A stretch of 64,000 nt of DNA from Flavobacterium sp. 9AF (GTDB taxonomy: Bacteria; Bacteroidota; Bacteroidia; Flavobacteriales; Flavobacteriaceae): NCBI RefSeq assembly GCF_902506265.1, contig NZ_LR733556.1:2660144-2724143 (forward strand). Reading direction: 5' to 3'. The position numbers were made by a program, and so were the translations under genes. The notes under the pieces were generated by a model that saw only the letters and a program-made list of their open reading frames with translations, had not been told where the DNA came from and ran no database searches. Every line of letters begins with the position of its first letter. Positions within the stretch are counted from its first letter, which is position 1. This document shows, in pieces, positions 35,279 through 43,959 of this stretch.

Positions 35279-35327
35279 TACGTATTTATACGTATTTTTG
35301 GGCTTTTTTAGTACGTATTTATACGTA
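35279..35327. promoter_or_regulatory. Two 16-bp palindromes TACGTAT-TT-ATACGTA, operator candidate
   Basis: The identical sequence TACGTATTTATACGTA occurs at 35279-35294 and 35312-35327, 33 bp apart, each followed by a T run. Each is a perfect 7-bp inverted repeat around TT. They sit directly upstream of the predicted -33 box, where an activator (or array-forming regulator) would bind. Confidence 0.6.
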
Positions 35328-35366
35328 TTTTTTACAAAATGCCTTCTAGTAAGGTGTTTTTTTGAT

Positions 35367-35406
35367 AAAAAAAAAACTCCCATTTACATGAGAGTAATAT
35401 GGGAGT
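35367..35406 (-). terminator. Terminator of the DUF349 gene
   Basis: The arms ACTCCCAT (35376-35383) and ATGGGAGT (35399-35406) enclose a 15-nt loop, with a T run on the minus strand (plus A-run 35367-35375). Confidence 0.85.
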
Positions 35407-35430
35407 GAAATTTTATAAAATGGAAATAAA

Positions 35431-37320
35431 TTAGATGTCTCTAAGTTTAATTAATTTTTCTTTCCAAAGTTTTAATTCTTCTTTATGTCTTTCGATACTT
35501 TTTTGAACTTCTTTAATCAAAGGATTTTCTCCTTTTGAACTAGAACTTATGAATTGGATGTTGTTTTCTAATTGAAAAATTTCATTTTGAACTTCGTCAA
35601 TTTTTTTTCTAATAAAGAATTGTTCTTTTTCTAAAGATCTATTATCTTCATTTTCAACCCATTGATCCAATTTAGCATTGAACTTCATCATTTCTGTGTC
35701 CTTTTTAGATAGACTTAATTTTTCAAATAAAGCATCTAAAATTTTATTAAATTTACCTTCAATGTGTCTTCTGTTGAAAGGAACTTTACCCAATGATTTC
35801 CATACTTCAATATGTGCTTTAATTGCTTCTAAATCTGTCTTGTGATTACCCGTTAATTCAAATGATTTTAAATTTTCTAGATATTCTTTTTTATCATCAA
35901 AAGCTTTAATTTCATCTTCATTTTCTGCATTTCTTACGGTATGCATACGGTCGAAATAATGGTTGCAGGCATCTTTAAAATCTTTCCAAATTTTATCCGA
36001 GAATTTGCGAGGTACATGGCCTATTTTTTTCCAATCTTCTTGAATTTGCTTCATTATTGGAGTAGTTGCTCTAAAGTCTTCACTATCTTTTAGAGCTTCT
36101 GCCTTTTCTACTAAAGCTAGTTTTTTGTTTAGATTTTCTTGTTGTTCATGCTTTATGTCCTTGTAAAAAGCATTTTTATTTACATTGAAATTTCTAACAG
36201 CTGTTTTAAATTCTGCCCAAGTATCTTCTGTAATTTCTGCAGGAACTTTTCCAGCTTTAAAGAAGCTTTCTCTTAGGGCTTCCATTTTTTTAATTTGAGA
36301 TTGCCATCCATTGTGTGATTGAATTTCTTCATTCCCTAGACCAACAATTTGGGCAATAATTTCTTTTTTCTTAGCTAGATTTTCAACTTCTCTTTCTTTT
36401 GCTTCACCAAAAAAGGCTTCTCTTCTATCATGAATTTGTTTGGTAATTTCGCTAAATTCATTCCATACAGCTTCTCTATGTTCTCGATCTACTGGGCCAA
36501 TTTCTTCTTTCCAAACACGATGTAGTAATTGTAGTTCGCGAAATGCTTTTAAGATGTCAGCTTCATCTAATAATGTTTTTGCACGTTCGATAATAGCTAG
36601 CTTTTGTTCTAAATTGTTTTTAAAATCTTGATCACGAGCCTCTTTATCTAAGTGAATCAAATCATAGAAACGTTCAATATGAAAATGGAAGTTGTTCCAA
36701 ACAATGTTATATTTGTCTCTTGGTATTGCACCTGCTGCTTTCCATTGCTCTCTAATTTCGTTCAATTTCTTAAACATATCAGCAATAGAAAGTGTTTCAT
36801 CAGTACCGTCAACTAAATTTTTTAGTTCTTCAATAATCTCATTTCTTACAGCTAAATTGTTTTTTAAATTCTTTTGTAATTGATTGTAATGATTATTTCT
36901 ATTGGTTTTATAATCTTCGTAAACGGCATCAAATTTATTTTTTAGTGGAAAATGATATTCAAAAACTGCAGTTTCATCAGTATTAGATTCATTAAATTCA
37001 TCTCTTTTTTCATCAATTAAATGATGGTATTGATTCATAAATGATTTTCTAATTTCTTCTACGTGATCTTTGATAGCCATTACTTTGTGATTATGAACTA
37101 ACTTATCTAGTTCATTAGTTAGCTCTTCCATAGTAAGGGAATCATAGTCAAGCATAGGGATAATATGTTTATCCTGAATAGAGTCGTCTTCATTTTCTTC
37201 TGCATTAGAATTGTCAATTTCATCTAATGCGGATGTATTAATTGTGATTACATTCTCTTGAGACTCTTGCTCGTTTTTTCCGTCTGCGTTTTGCAGGTTA
37301 TCATTCTTTTCTTCTAACAT
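35431..37320 (-). CDS. DUF349-domain coiled-coil protein
   Basis: A 629-aa cytoplasmic protein. I start at the ATG at 37320 (MLEEKNDNLQNADG), since the 20 residues in front of it in the frame look non-coding. After an acidic N-terminus it contains about five DUF349 repeats, visible as recurring W-K-x-G/A-I/K-V-P/P-R-D patterns: EQWKAAGAIPRDKYN, RVWKEEIGPVDREHRE, FKAGKVPAEITEDTW, DWKKIGHVPRKFSDK and VWKSLGKVPFNRRH. The C-terminus is a coiled coil. The role is unproven; the family occurs widely in Bacteroidota. Confidence 0.9.
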   Translation of the reverse strand: MLEEKNDNLQNADGKNEQESQENVITINTSALDEIDNSNAEENEDDSIQDKHIIPMLDYDSLTMEELTNELDKLVHNHKVMAIKDHVEEIRKSFMNQYHHLIDEKRDEFNESNTDETAVFEYHFPLKNKFDAVYEDYKTNRNNHYNQLQKNLKNNLAVRNEIIEELKNLVDGTDETLSIADMFKKLNEIREQWKAAGAIPRDKYNIVWNNFHFHIERFYDLIHLDKEARDQDFKNNLEQKLAIIERAKTLLDEADILKAFRELQLLHRVWKEEIGPVDREHREAVWNEFSEITKQIHDRREAFFGEAKEREVENLAKKKEIIAQIVGLGNEEIQSHNGWQSQIKKMEALRESFFKAGKVPAEITEDTWAEFKTAVRNFNVNKNAFYKDIKHEQQENLNKKLALVEKAEALKDSEDFRATTPIMKQIQEDWKKIGHVPRKFSDKIWKDFKDACNHYFDRMHTVRNAENEDEIKAFDDKKEYLENLKSFELTGNHKTDLEAIKAHIEVWKSLGKVPFNRRHIEGKFNKILDALFEKLSLSKKDTEMMKFNAKLDQWVENEDNRSLEKEQFFIRKKIDEVQNEIFQLENNIQFISSSSKGENPLIKEVQKSIERHKEELKLWKEKLIKLRDI

Positions 37321-37576
37321 CTTTACATGCTTAAGGTTACTAATTGCGACCGAAGATACTAAAGGATGTGCAAAATTCAAAGAAAAACCTGTATTTTATG
37401 TGTAAGTACACTGTAGGTTTTTTTTGAGTACTATTTTTCTGTAATTCATTTAGAATGTAAGAGCAATTTAAGATAGCTTATAAATAAGGTGTTTTTTTAA
37501 AAGTGCAATAAAAAAATAGTGCTAAAATTATTTCTTAGATTTTTATAAAGAATCTTATAAATTTCTACTGTTGAGA

Positions 37577-38338
37577 TTAACCATTCCAAATGCTCCAAGC
37601 TTTTTCTGCTTGAAAAACAAGCATCTCATAGCCATTTTTAGTTTTAGCTCCTTGCTCTTTTGCTTTTCTTAAAAAAGTAGTTTCTTCAGGATTGTAAACT
37701 AAATCAAAGGCAATGTGGTTTTTTGAAAAAAAGGAATAATCTAACGAAGGAGCATTGTCAACATTAGGATGAGTACCTATAGGGGTTGTATTAACAATGA
37801 TTTGATATTCATCAAAAATATCTTTTGTTAATTCTTCATAAGAGAATTGAAATTCATTTGGGGTACGAGAAACAAAATCATATTCAATTTTTAATTTTTT
37901 AAATGCAAAAGCAACGGCTTTGCTAGCACCGCCAGTTCCTAAAATGAGTGCTCTTTTATGACCATCTTCTAGCAAAGGTTTAATCGCTTTTTTAAATCCA
38001 TAATAATCGGTATTATGACCTTTTAGTTTTTTCTTTTTTGAAATAGTTATGGTATTAACCGCACCAATTGTTTTTGCATTTTTTGATAATTTATCTAAGT
38101 AAGGAATTATTTCTTCTTTGTAAGGAATAGTTACATTTAAACCCTTTAAACCTTTTATTTCAGATAAAAGCTTAGGGAATTCTTTTATATTTTGAATATC
38201 GAAATTTAAATATTCGCAATTGTCGAAATGAAGTAATTGAAATTTTTCAGTAAAGTATTTTCTTGAAAAAGAATAATTAATATTTTTTCCAATTAAACCA
38301 AACTTGATTTGTTTTTTGTTTTTCTTTTTTTTGGACAT
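37577..38338 (-). CDS. aroE: Shikimate dehydrogenase
   Basis: Reduces 3-dehydroshikimate to shikimate in aromatic amino acid synthesis. The 253-aa protein shows FGLIGKNINYSFSRKYF (shikimate site), LNVTIPYKEE with the catalytic Lys, AVNTI, HNTDYYGF with the catalytic Asp, and the NADP-binding GTGGASKAV. A Lys-rich N-terminal tail (MSKKKKNKKQ) precedes the enzyme start; the native start could be the same ATG. It lies 6 bp after the DUF368 gene, in the same transcription unit. Confidence 0.95.
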   Translation of the reverse strand: MSKKKKNKKQIKFGLIGKNINYSFSRKYFTEKFQLLHFDNCEYLNFDIQNIKEFPKLLSEIKGLKGLNVTIPYKEEIIPYLDKLSKNAKTIGAVNTITISKKKKLKGHNTDYYGFKKAIKPLLEDGHKRALILGTGGASKAVAFAFKKLKIEYDFVSRTPNEFQFSYEELTKDIFDEYQIIVNTTPIGTHPNVDNAPSLDYSFFSKNHIAFDLVYNPEETTFLRKAKEQGAKTKNGYEMLVFQAEKAWSIWNG

Positions 38339-38344
38339 ACTTCA

Positions 38345-39313
38345 TTAATTTTTACCTAATCGAGTAGCTATCTTTTCTAATCCGAAAATTAGCATAAATC
38401 CACAAATTACCATAATTATAGCTGTTAAAATTTGTGGGTCACCTTGAAAGTTTTGAGGAAAAATACTTTTTTCTATAAAAGGAACCGTTTCCCCATGACT
38501 ATTAGTTCGATACTCTAATATATCTTTCCAAGGCCATATTTTGTTTAAGGAACCAATCATGAATCCAATTAATAAAGCAAGTGTAGTATTTTTGTGCTTA
38601 GAAAACATCCATTTTAATACTTTTGAAAATAATTTTAGTCCTATAACTGCACCAATTGCAAATGTGATCAATTTTAATAATGCTTGACCAATGATTTCAA
38701 AATCCATATTTGAAATCCCTTCTCTAAATTGATTTATTGTACCAATGACAGTTTGATATGAACCCATAAGCAGTAAAATAAATGCGCCCGAAACTCCTGG
38801 TAAAATCATAGCTATTATGGCAATGAATCCTGATAAAAAGAGATACCAATGACTGTCAGGTGATTCTGTAGGTCTAGCAATGGTGATATAATATGAAATT
38901 GTGACACCAATTAAAAGTGAAAGAATGGCTTTCCATGACCAATAGGATACTTCTTTCCAAATAAATAAAATGCTAGCTAAAACTAACCCAAAGAAAAACG
39001 ACCATACTAATATAGGCTTAGTTTCCAATAAATAGGTAATTATTTTAGAAAAAGTCAAAATACTTGTTCCAATACCTAGCAATAGAAAAAATAAAAAATT
39101 TCCATTTATAGCAGCCCAAGTTGCTTTTATGCCATTTTTTTTTATACTTTTTAAAGTAGAAAAATTAATTTTATCTATGCTGTCAATTAATTCTTCATAA
39201 ATACCAGATATAAAAGCTATGGTTCCTCCAGAAACGCCAGGTACAACATCAGCTGCGCCCATAGCAAGACCTTTTAAAGCTACTAATAAATAATCGGGAT
39301 AAAGTTTTCTCAT
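38345..39313 (-). CDS. DUF368 membrane protein (PopT-like polyprenyl-phosphate transporter family)
   Basis: A 322-aa multi-pass inner-membrane protein, about nine helices. The DUF368 hallmark is the N-terminal GLAMGAADVVPGVSGGTIAFI, repeated in variant form in the second half as IAMILPGVSGAFILLLMGSY. DUF368 proteins were shown to include polyprenyl-phosphate (undecaprenyl-phosphate) flippases (PopT). Recycling of the lipid carrier would fit the envelope genes in the window. Function here is by family only. An 11-bp inverted repeat precedes it. Confidence 0.9.
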   Translation of the reverse strand: MRKLYPDYLLVALKGLAMGAADVVPGVSGGTIAFISGIYEELIDSIDKINFSTLKSIKKNGIKATWAAINGNFLFFLLLGIGTSILTFSKIITYLLETKPILVWSFFFGLVLASILFIWKEVSYWSWKAILSLLIGVTISYYITIARPTESPDSHWYLFLSGFIAIIAMILPGVSGAFILLLMGSYQTVIGTINQFREGISNMDFEIIGQALLKLITFAIGAVIGLKLFSKVLKWMFSKHKNTTLALLIGFMIGSLNKIWPWKDILEYRTNSHGETVPFIEKSIFPQNFQGDPQILTAIIMVICGFMLIFGLEKIATRLGKN

Positions 39314-39327
39314 ATTGTCAAAATAAA

Positions 39328-39364
39328 TGCCATTCAGAATATTATTTTTAAACTCTGAATGGCA
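39328..39364. repeat. 11-bp perfect inverted repeat, possible attenuator
   Basis: TGCCATTCAGA (39328-39338) and TCTGAATGGCA (39354-39364) with a 15-nt loop, lying between the TPR gene stop and the DUF368 start. On the minus strand it is followed by TTTATTTTG, a weak T tract, so it may be a partial terminator. Confidence 0.6.
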
Positions 39365-39383
39365 AATTTATAGAAACTATTTT

Positions 39384-40778
39384 TTAGTTTCTATATTTTT
39401 CTATAATGTTTTGAACTGTTTTTTTCTTCCAAATGGTAGGAAAATTTTCTTCAATAATCGTATGATTCTTGAAATTAATTCTCAAACCATTATTTAGGTG
39501 AAAATTACCTTTTTTAGTATCTTTATTTAAATGATATAATCCACCTAGACGATATTCAATTTCAAATTCATCTGGAAAAACTTCTGAGGCTTGTAAAAGA
39601 ATTTCTATAGCATTATCATATTCTCCTAATTCTTGTAACATTTGCGACCAAAGTATAAAAGTGTCTAAATGAATATCTCCATTTTCAAAGGCTTTTCTGT
39701 AACCAAGTTCTGCTTCCTCGTAAAATTGCAATCCTTGATTGATAGCTGCATATCTTTTCCAATATAGGCTATTATCACCATCTATTCCTAAAGCTTTATT
39801 AACATAATAAATGGCTTTTTGGAAATTTTTCTGACGAATATAAAAATCAGTAATGGCAATCCATGCTTTGTCTAAAAGTGGATCTTCATGCACTGTTCTA
39901 AGGTAATATTTTAATGCGATTTCTTTTTCACCAAGTTTCTCGTAACATTTACCTACTCTCAATAATGCAAAAGAGGTTGCATCATCTAACTCCATAGTTA
40001 CGTTGTAGCATACTATGGCTTCTTCATATCTTTTTAATTTTTCAAGTCCTTTGGCTTTTTCAAGATAGGCACCTAAAAAAGATTCATCAATAAGGGTAGC
40101 ATAATCAAAAGCCCAAACGGACTTTTCATAATTTTTTAAAGCATAATATTGTCTCCCTAATTGGTGCCAAGCTACTTCACTATAAGGTTTTTTATCAATA
40201 AAACGCTCTAGGTATTCAATAGCTTCATTATTTTGATCTAAAAAATCAAAGCAATAGATAATGTTATATAAAGCGGAATAATCCTCTGGATCTTCATCTA
40301 AACATTTAATAAAATATTCTTTCGCTTTTTCTAATTCATCCATGAAAAGATATTCCATACCAATCATAGAAAATACATCTGCGTAATCATCGGTAAATTC
40401 TAATGCTGTTTTTAAAGACTCTATTGCCTTTTCATGTAAATCTCTTTTCGAAAAAATATTGGCTTGTTGAATATAAATTTCTTCGTTGGTAGGTTCAATA
40501 GCAAATAATTCGGTGAGGATTTTTTCAGCTATATCTAATTTATCCTCATAGATTAGCATTTCTACTTGTACTAGCCTTAATCCTGTTGACTTTGGATGTT
40601 GTTCTTGACCTAATTTTAATGCTTTTTTAGCTAAATTCATTCGGCCTGTATCCATATAATGAAGAATAATATCTTCAAATTCTTCTGAATCAAAGAAAAA
40701 AACTTTATTCGTTTTTAGCATTGACTCAAATTTAGATAAGGATAAATTGTTTTCTTCTTCTTCATGACTCAATCTCAT
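39384..40778 (-). CDS. Cytoplasmic TPR-repeat protein
   Basis: A 464-aa protein with no signal peptide, starting at the ATG at 40778 (MRLSHEEEENNLSLSKF), three codons inside the open frame. It contains about ten or more tetratricopeptide units across residues 50-430, for example ALKLGQEQHPKS, HEKAIESLKTALEFTDDYADV, LEKAKEYFIKCLDEDPED and YEKSVWAFDYATLIDESF. It ends at an aromatic-rich C-terminus. Likely a protein-interaction scaffold. It lies upstream of DUF368 and aroE on the same strand. Confidence 0.9.
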   Translation of the reverse strand: MRLSHEEEENNLSLSKFESMLKTNKVFFFDSEEFEDIILHYMDTGRMNLAKKALKLGQEQHPKSTGLRLVQVEMLIYEDKLDIAEKILTELFAIEPTNEEIYIQQANIFSKRDLHEKAIESLKTALEFTDDYADVFSMIGMEYLFMDELEKAKEYFIKCLDEDPEDYSALYNIIYCFDFLDQNNEAIEYLERFIDKKPYSEVAWHQLGRQYYALKNYEKSVWAFDYATLIDESFLGAYLEKAKGLEKLKRYEEAIVCYNVTMELDDATSFALLRVGKCYEKLGEKEIALKYYLRTVHEDPLLDKAWIAITDFYIRQKNFQKAIYYVNKALGIDGDNSLYWKRYAAINQGLQFYEEAELGYRKAFENGDIHLDTFILWSQMLQELGEYDNAIEILLQASEVFPDEFEIEYRLGGLYHLNKDTKKGNFHLNNGLRINFKNHTIIEENFPTIWKKKTVQNIIEKYRN

Positions 40779-40850
40779 ACCATTCAATTTTATAAGTTTT
40801 GTCTTATATTAAAGATAAGACTTTTAATTTTTTTTTGCAATTTTAATACG

Positions 40851-40867
40851 AATTGTTTTAAACAATT
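40851..40867. repeat. 17-nt palindrome AATTGTTT-T-AAACAATT
   Basis: A perfect 8-bp inverted repeat with a one-base centre, in the 157-bp gap upstream of the TPR gene. A further AACAATT lies at 40873-40879. It could be an operator; no regulator is identified. Confidence 0.4.
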
Positions 40868-40933
40868 TAATTAACAATTACGACTAGGATACTAATAGAT
40901 AAATTCTAAGTAATAGTTTTTTTAAATCTAGCC

Positions 40934-40963
40934 TATTATTTAATATTATTTAATATTATTTAA
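40934..40963. repeat. Three tandem copies of TATTATTTAA at a gene's 3' end
   Basis: A 10-bp unit repeated three times, covering the stop codon of the aminotransferase gene (40946-40948) and its last codons, so it encodes the C-terminal NNIK. This is a slippage-prone tract. Confidence 0.85.
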
Positions 40964-42124
40964 TACTTCAAGAATGATGCCACATCCTTTTTCGATCTCT
41001 TCTTTTGAAATTGTAAGAGGTGGTGTGATGCGAATGGCCTTTCCTTCAAATAAAAGCCAAAATAAGATAAGTCCTTTTTTATGACATTCCAAAATGACTT
41101 GGTTCGTAATTTCAGGACTTTCTGTCATGGCAGCGAGCATTAAGCCTTTTCCTCTAATTTCTTTAATCAGAGGATGAACCAATAGTTTTCTAAAAAGTTG
41201 TTCTTTTTCCAATGCTTCTTCCATGAGATTACTTTCTGTAATTTCTTGGAGAGTAGCTAAAGCAGCGGCAGCAATAACTGGATGACCTCCAAAAGTAGTA
41301 ATGTGTCCTAGTTTAGGATCATGACTTAATAAATCCATCATCTCGGATGATGCAGTAAAAGCCCCTACTGGCATACCGCTGGCCATTCCTTTACCCATAA
41401 CAACAACATCTGGAACCATATTGTAGTTTTCAAAACCAAATAGCTTTCCTGTTCGACCAAAACCGGGTTGGATTTCATCTAAAATTAATACGGCACCTAC
41501 TTCGTCACAACGTTTTCTTACCTTTACTAGATAATCGTTTTCAGGCTGAATAAAACCAGCTCCACCTTGTATCGTTTCAAGTAGTACACCAGCTGTTTTG
41601 GTAGTTATTTTTTGTAAATCAGCTTCGTTGTTAAAAGTGATAAAATCAACATCGGGAATTAAAGGTCTGAAAATTTGTTTTCTTTCTTCATATCCCATTA
41701 CACTCATGCTTCCCATTGTATTGCCATGATAAGCATGATGACATGAAATCCATTGACTTCTTCCAGTAACTCTGCGAGCTAATTTTAATGCTCCTTCAAT
41801 TGCTTCTGTTCCAGAATTTACCAAATAGGTTTTGTTTAAAGGATTAGGTAGGTGAGAAGCTAATAATTTACATAATTCTGTTGCTGGTTTTTGAGCATAT
41901 TCTCCATATACCATAACATGAGAATATCGATCTAATTGGTTTTTGATTGCTTCATTTACTCTTTTAGGCTGGTGTCCTAATGTATTAGCTGAAACACCTG
42001 CAACAAAGTCTAAATAAGGCTTTCCTTGAGAATCATAGATATAACTTCCTTCAGCATAAGAAATTTCTAAAGCCAAAGGGTGAGGTGAAGTTTGTGCTTG
42101 ATATTTAAAAAAATCGTCTATCAT
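40946..42124 (-). CDS. Class III PLP aminotransferase (acetylornithine aminotransferase-like)
   Basis: A 392-aa PLP enzyme of aminotransferase class III. The PLP phosphate-binding SGTEAIEGALKLARR, HHAYHGNTMG, the class signature LILDEIQPGFGRTGKLF, and the Schiff-base Lys245 in VMGKGMASGMPVGAF are all visible. The specific substrate (acetylornithine, ornithine, 4-aminobutyrate or other) cannot be fixed from sequence. The last four codons lie in a tandem-repeat tract. It follows the OstA-like gene with a 27-bp gap. Confidence 0.91.
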   Translation of the reverse strand: MIDDFFKYQAQTSPHPLALEISYAEGSYIYDSQGKPYLDFVAGVSANTLGHQPKRVNEAIKNQLDRYSHVMVYGEYAQKPATELCKLLASHLPNPLNKTYLVNSGTEAIEGALKLARRVTGRSQWISCHHAYHGNTMGSMSVMGYEERKQIFRPLIPDVDFITFNNEADLQKITTKTAGVLLETIQGGAGFIQPENDYLVKVRKRCDEVGAVLILDEIQPGFGRTGKLFGFENYNMVPDVVVMGKGMASGMPVGAFTASSEMMDLLSHDPKLGHITTFGGHPVIAAAALATLQEITESNLMEEALEKEQLFRKLLVHPLIKEIRGKGLMLAAMTESPEITNQVILECHKKGLILFWLLFEGKAIRITPPLTISKEEIEKGCGIILEVLNNIK

Positions 42125-42151
42125 TTTAAGTTGAATAAATCGAATGGTTTA

Positions 42152-43855
42152 TCACTTTTTTTCTTTACTTTTTTCTTTAGGTTTTGGATTTTTTTTGTCA
42201 AAATCTAAAGTTTCTGGAAGAATTTCCATAGGTGTGTCTTCTTCCAAGCTTTTCTTTTTACTTTGGATTAATATTTCTTCATGGATTTTATTTTCATCTT
42301 CTGGAAAAATATCATCTTTAGATTTGATACGTTCGTCTCCTCTCCATATAAATCCTCTGAGTTTTCTGGCATTTTCTGGAAATTCACTTTCAGGATAAGT
42401 AAAAGCCTCCACATTAGTAAAAGCAGTTTGAGAGACTATTTGGTTATTTTCAAAAACAAAATTGAGTTTACTGCATTTCTTTTTGTCAATGCCTACTAGT
42501 TCATTTTTATCATTATACATATAGTATATCACTTCGGTGTTTTTGATAACATCAACTTCGCTCAATTTGTTTTCTTTAAATTTGCCATAGAGATATTGTC
42601 CTTTAATTTGGTTATATCCATTTTCACTTAAAGAATCTTTTTGTACAATAAATGCATTATTAATCACTTTAAGAGAATCCAATTGCTCACTAGTATTGTT
42701 TCCGATAAGATGCATTACATCTCCTGTCATCTGATTATCATTATTCCATAAAACAGGATTTCCAATGAGTTGGGTAAGAGCAGTTTTGTTATTCGAATGA
42801 ATTGAATCGCATTTTCCACTCATGTCTGTTTTATAAAAACGAACGTTGTTAAAAGCTCTTATATTTCGATCTTCAGGAGGACCTGTTACTAATATTTTTT
42901 TTCCATGCATATATAAAGAATCATTTTCTACTTTAGTAATAACCACGGCTCTTTTGGTTAAAATAATGGAATCTTTTCTAGTAGTAGTATTTCGATACAT
43001 TTCAGCATAGTGTCCTTTGGCAACCATATTATTAATGGTGTCCGTTATCTTTACATTGTTAATGCCTCTTGAAAAATTTCTTTTTTGATCATAATATAAA
43101 TCATCTCCTTCAATAATCTTATTGTCATAAGTTATTTTGCTGTTTTTTTGAAGTTTTCCAATATCTTTATTGGTATCATAAAAACCATTTTCGGTATAAA
43201 TTATATTGTCTTTACTTGTAATAGTTGATGGTCCAAAAACATAGGCATGGCCTGAGTTTTCATAAAAATCTAAATGATTTGTCTTTATAACTGCCTTAGG
43301 GTTTGTAACAGTTACTGAAGAAGTAAATTGGTATTTTTTTGAATCTAGATAATAACGACCTGATTTACTTTTTAATGTATTTTCTTTATTTACAATGGTA
43401 CCATAGCTATTGTAAAATGCTACTTGTTTTTTCTTGTCAAAAAAAATGGTATCAGTTGTTAAAGTTGATTCAGGAGATCGTAAGTAAACGTCTCCAGTTG
43501 CAAAAGCAAACTCGTCTTTTCCATCATATTCTGCATAACGACTGTTCATTGTAATGGAATCGCCTTGATTAATTTGCACATTACCAAATGCTTTTACATA
43601 ATTTTCATCTGTAAAATAGTAGGCTTTATTGCAGTTTATTTTCGTACCTTTATGAATAACTCTTACATTTCCAGTGAATACTGTTGCACCAGGAATTTCA
43701 TATTGATTCATGTCAATAAAATCGGAGTGCTCAATAATAATTTTATCTGATTCTTGAGCAATGTTTTTACTCTTAGATTCAGAAGTGTTTTTTTGTGCAA
43801 AGGCAACTATTCCTAAAAGGAAAAAACTTAAAATAAAATAAGTGAATCTTTTCAA
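42152..43855 (-). CDS. OstA-like (LptA/LptD N-terminal type) protein
   Basis: A 567-aa exported protein with a signal peptide (FILSFFLLGIVAFAQ). From residue about 40 it has the beta-jellyroll repeats of the OstA domain, visible as recurring N.V..GD..Y..., for example GNVQINQGDSITMNSRYAEYDG and GDVYLRSPE. It ends in a Lys/Glu/Pro-rich low-complexity tail. In the family this fold carries LPS across the periplasm in a bridge of several subunits. It pairs with the aminotransferase gene downstream. Confidence 0.88.
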   Translation of the reverse strand: MKRFTYFILSFFLLGIVAFAQKNTSESKSKNIAQESDKIIIEHSDFIDMNQYEIPGATVFTGNVRVIHKGTKINCNKAYYFTDENYVKAFGNVQINQGDSITMNSRYAEYDGKDEFAFATGDVYLRSPESTLTTDTIFFDKKKQVAFYNSYGTIVNKENTLKSKSGRYYLDSKKYQFTSSVTVTNPKAVIKTNHLDFYENSGHAYVFGPSTITSKDNIIYTENGFYDTNKDIGKLQKNSKITYDNKIIEGDDLYYDQKRNFSRGINNVKITDTINNMVAKGHYAEMYRNTTTRKDSIILTKRAVVITKVENDSLYMHGKKILVTGPPEDRNIRAFNNVRFYKTDMSGKCDSIHSNNKTALTQLIGNPVLWNNDNQMTGDVMHLIGNNTSEQLDSLKVINNAFIVQKDSLSENGYNQIKGQYLYGKFKENKLSEVDVIKNTEVIYYMYNDKNELVGIDKKKCSKLNFVFENNQIVSQTAFTNVEAFTYPESEFPENARKLRGFIWRGDERIKSKDDIFPEDENKIHEEILIQSKKKSLEEDTPMEILPETLDFDKKNPKPKEKSKEKK

Positions 43856-43927
43856 ACTATTAATTTTGGTTCAAAAATAAGTAAAAAGAAGAAGAAGCGA
43901 ATCGTATTAAGAATTTTTTATAATAAA

Positions 43928-43952
43928 AAACGCTTTCATAAAGAAAGCGTTT
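43928..43952 (-). terminator. Terminator of purA
   Basis: The stem AAACGCTTTC (43928-43937) / GAAAGCGTTT (43943-43952) has a 5-nt loop, followed on the minus strand by a T run (plus A-run before 43928). It lies just past the purA stop. Confidence 0.87.
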
Positions 43953-43959
43953 CAATTTT

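Noticed and set aside
35279..35332. CRISPR array
   Set aside because: Only two copies of a 16-bp palindrome plus T run; no third repeat, no spacer set and no cas gene nearby.
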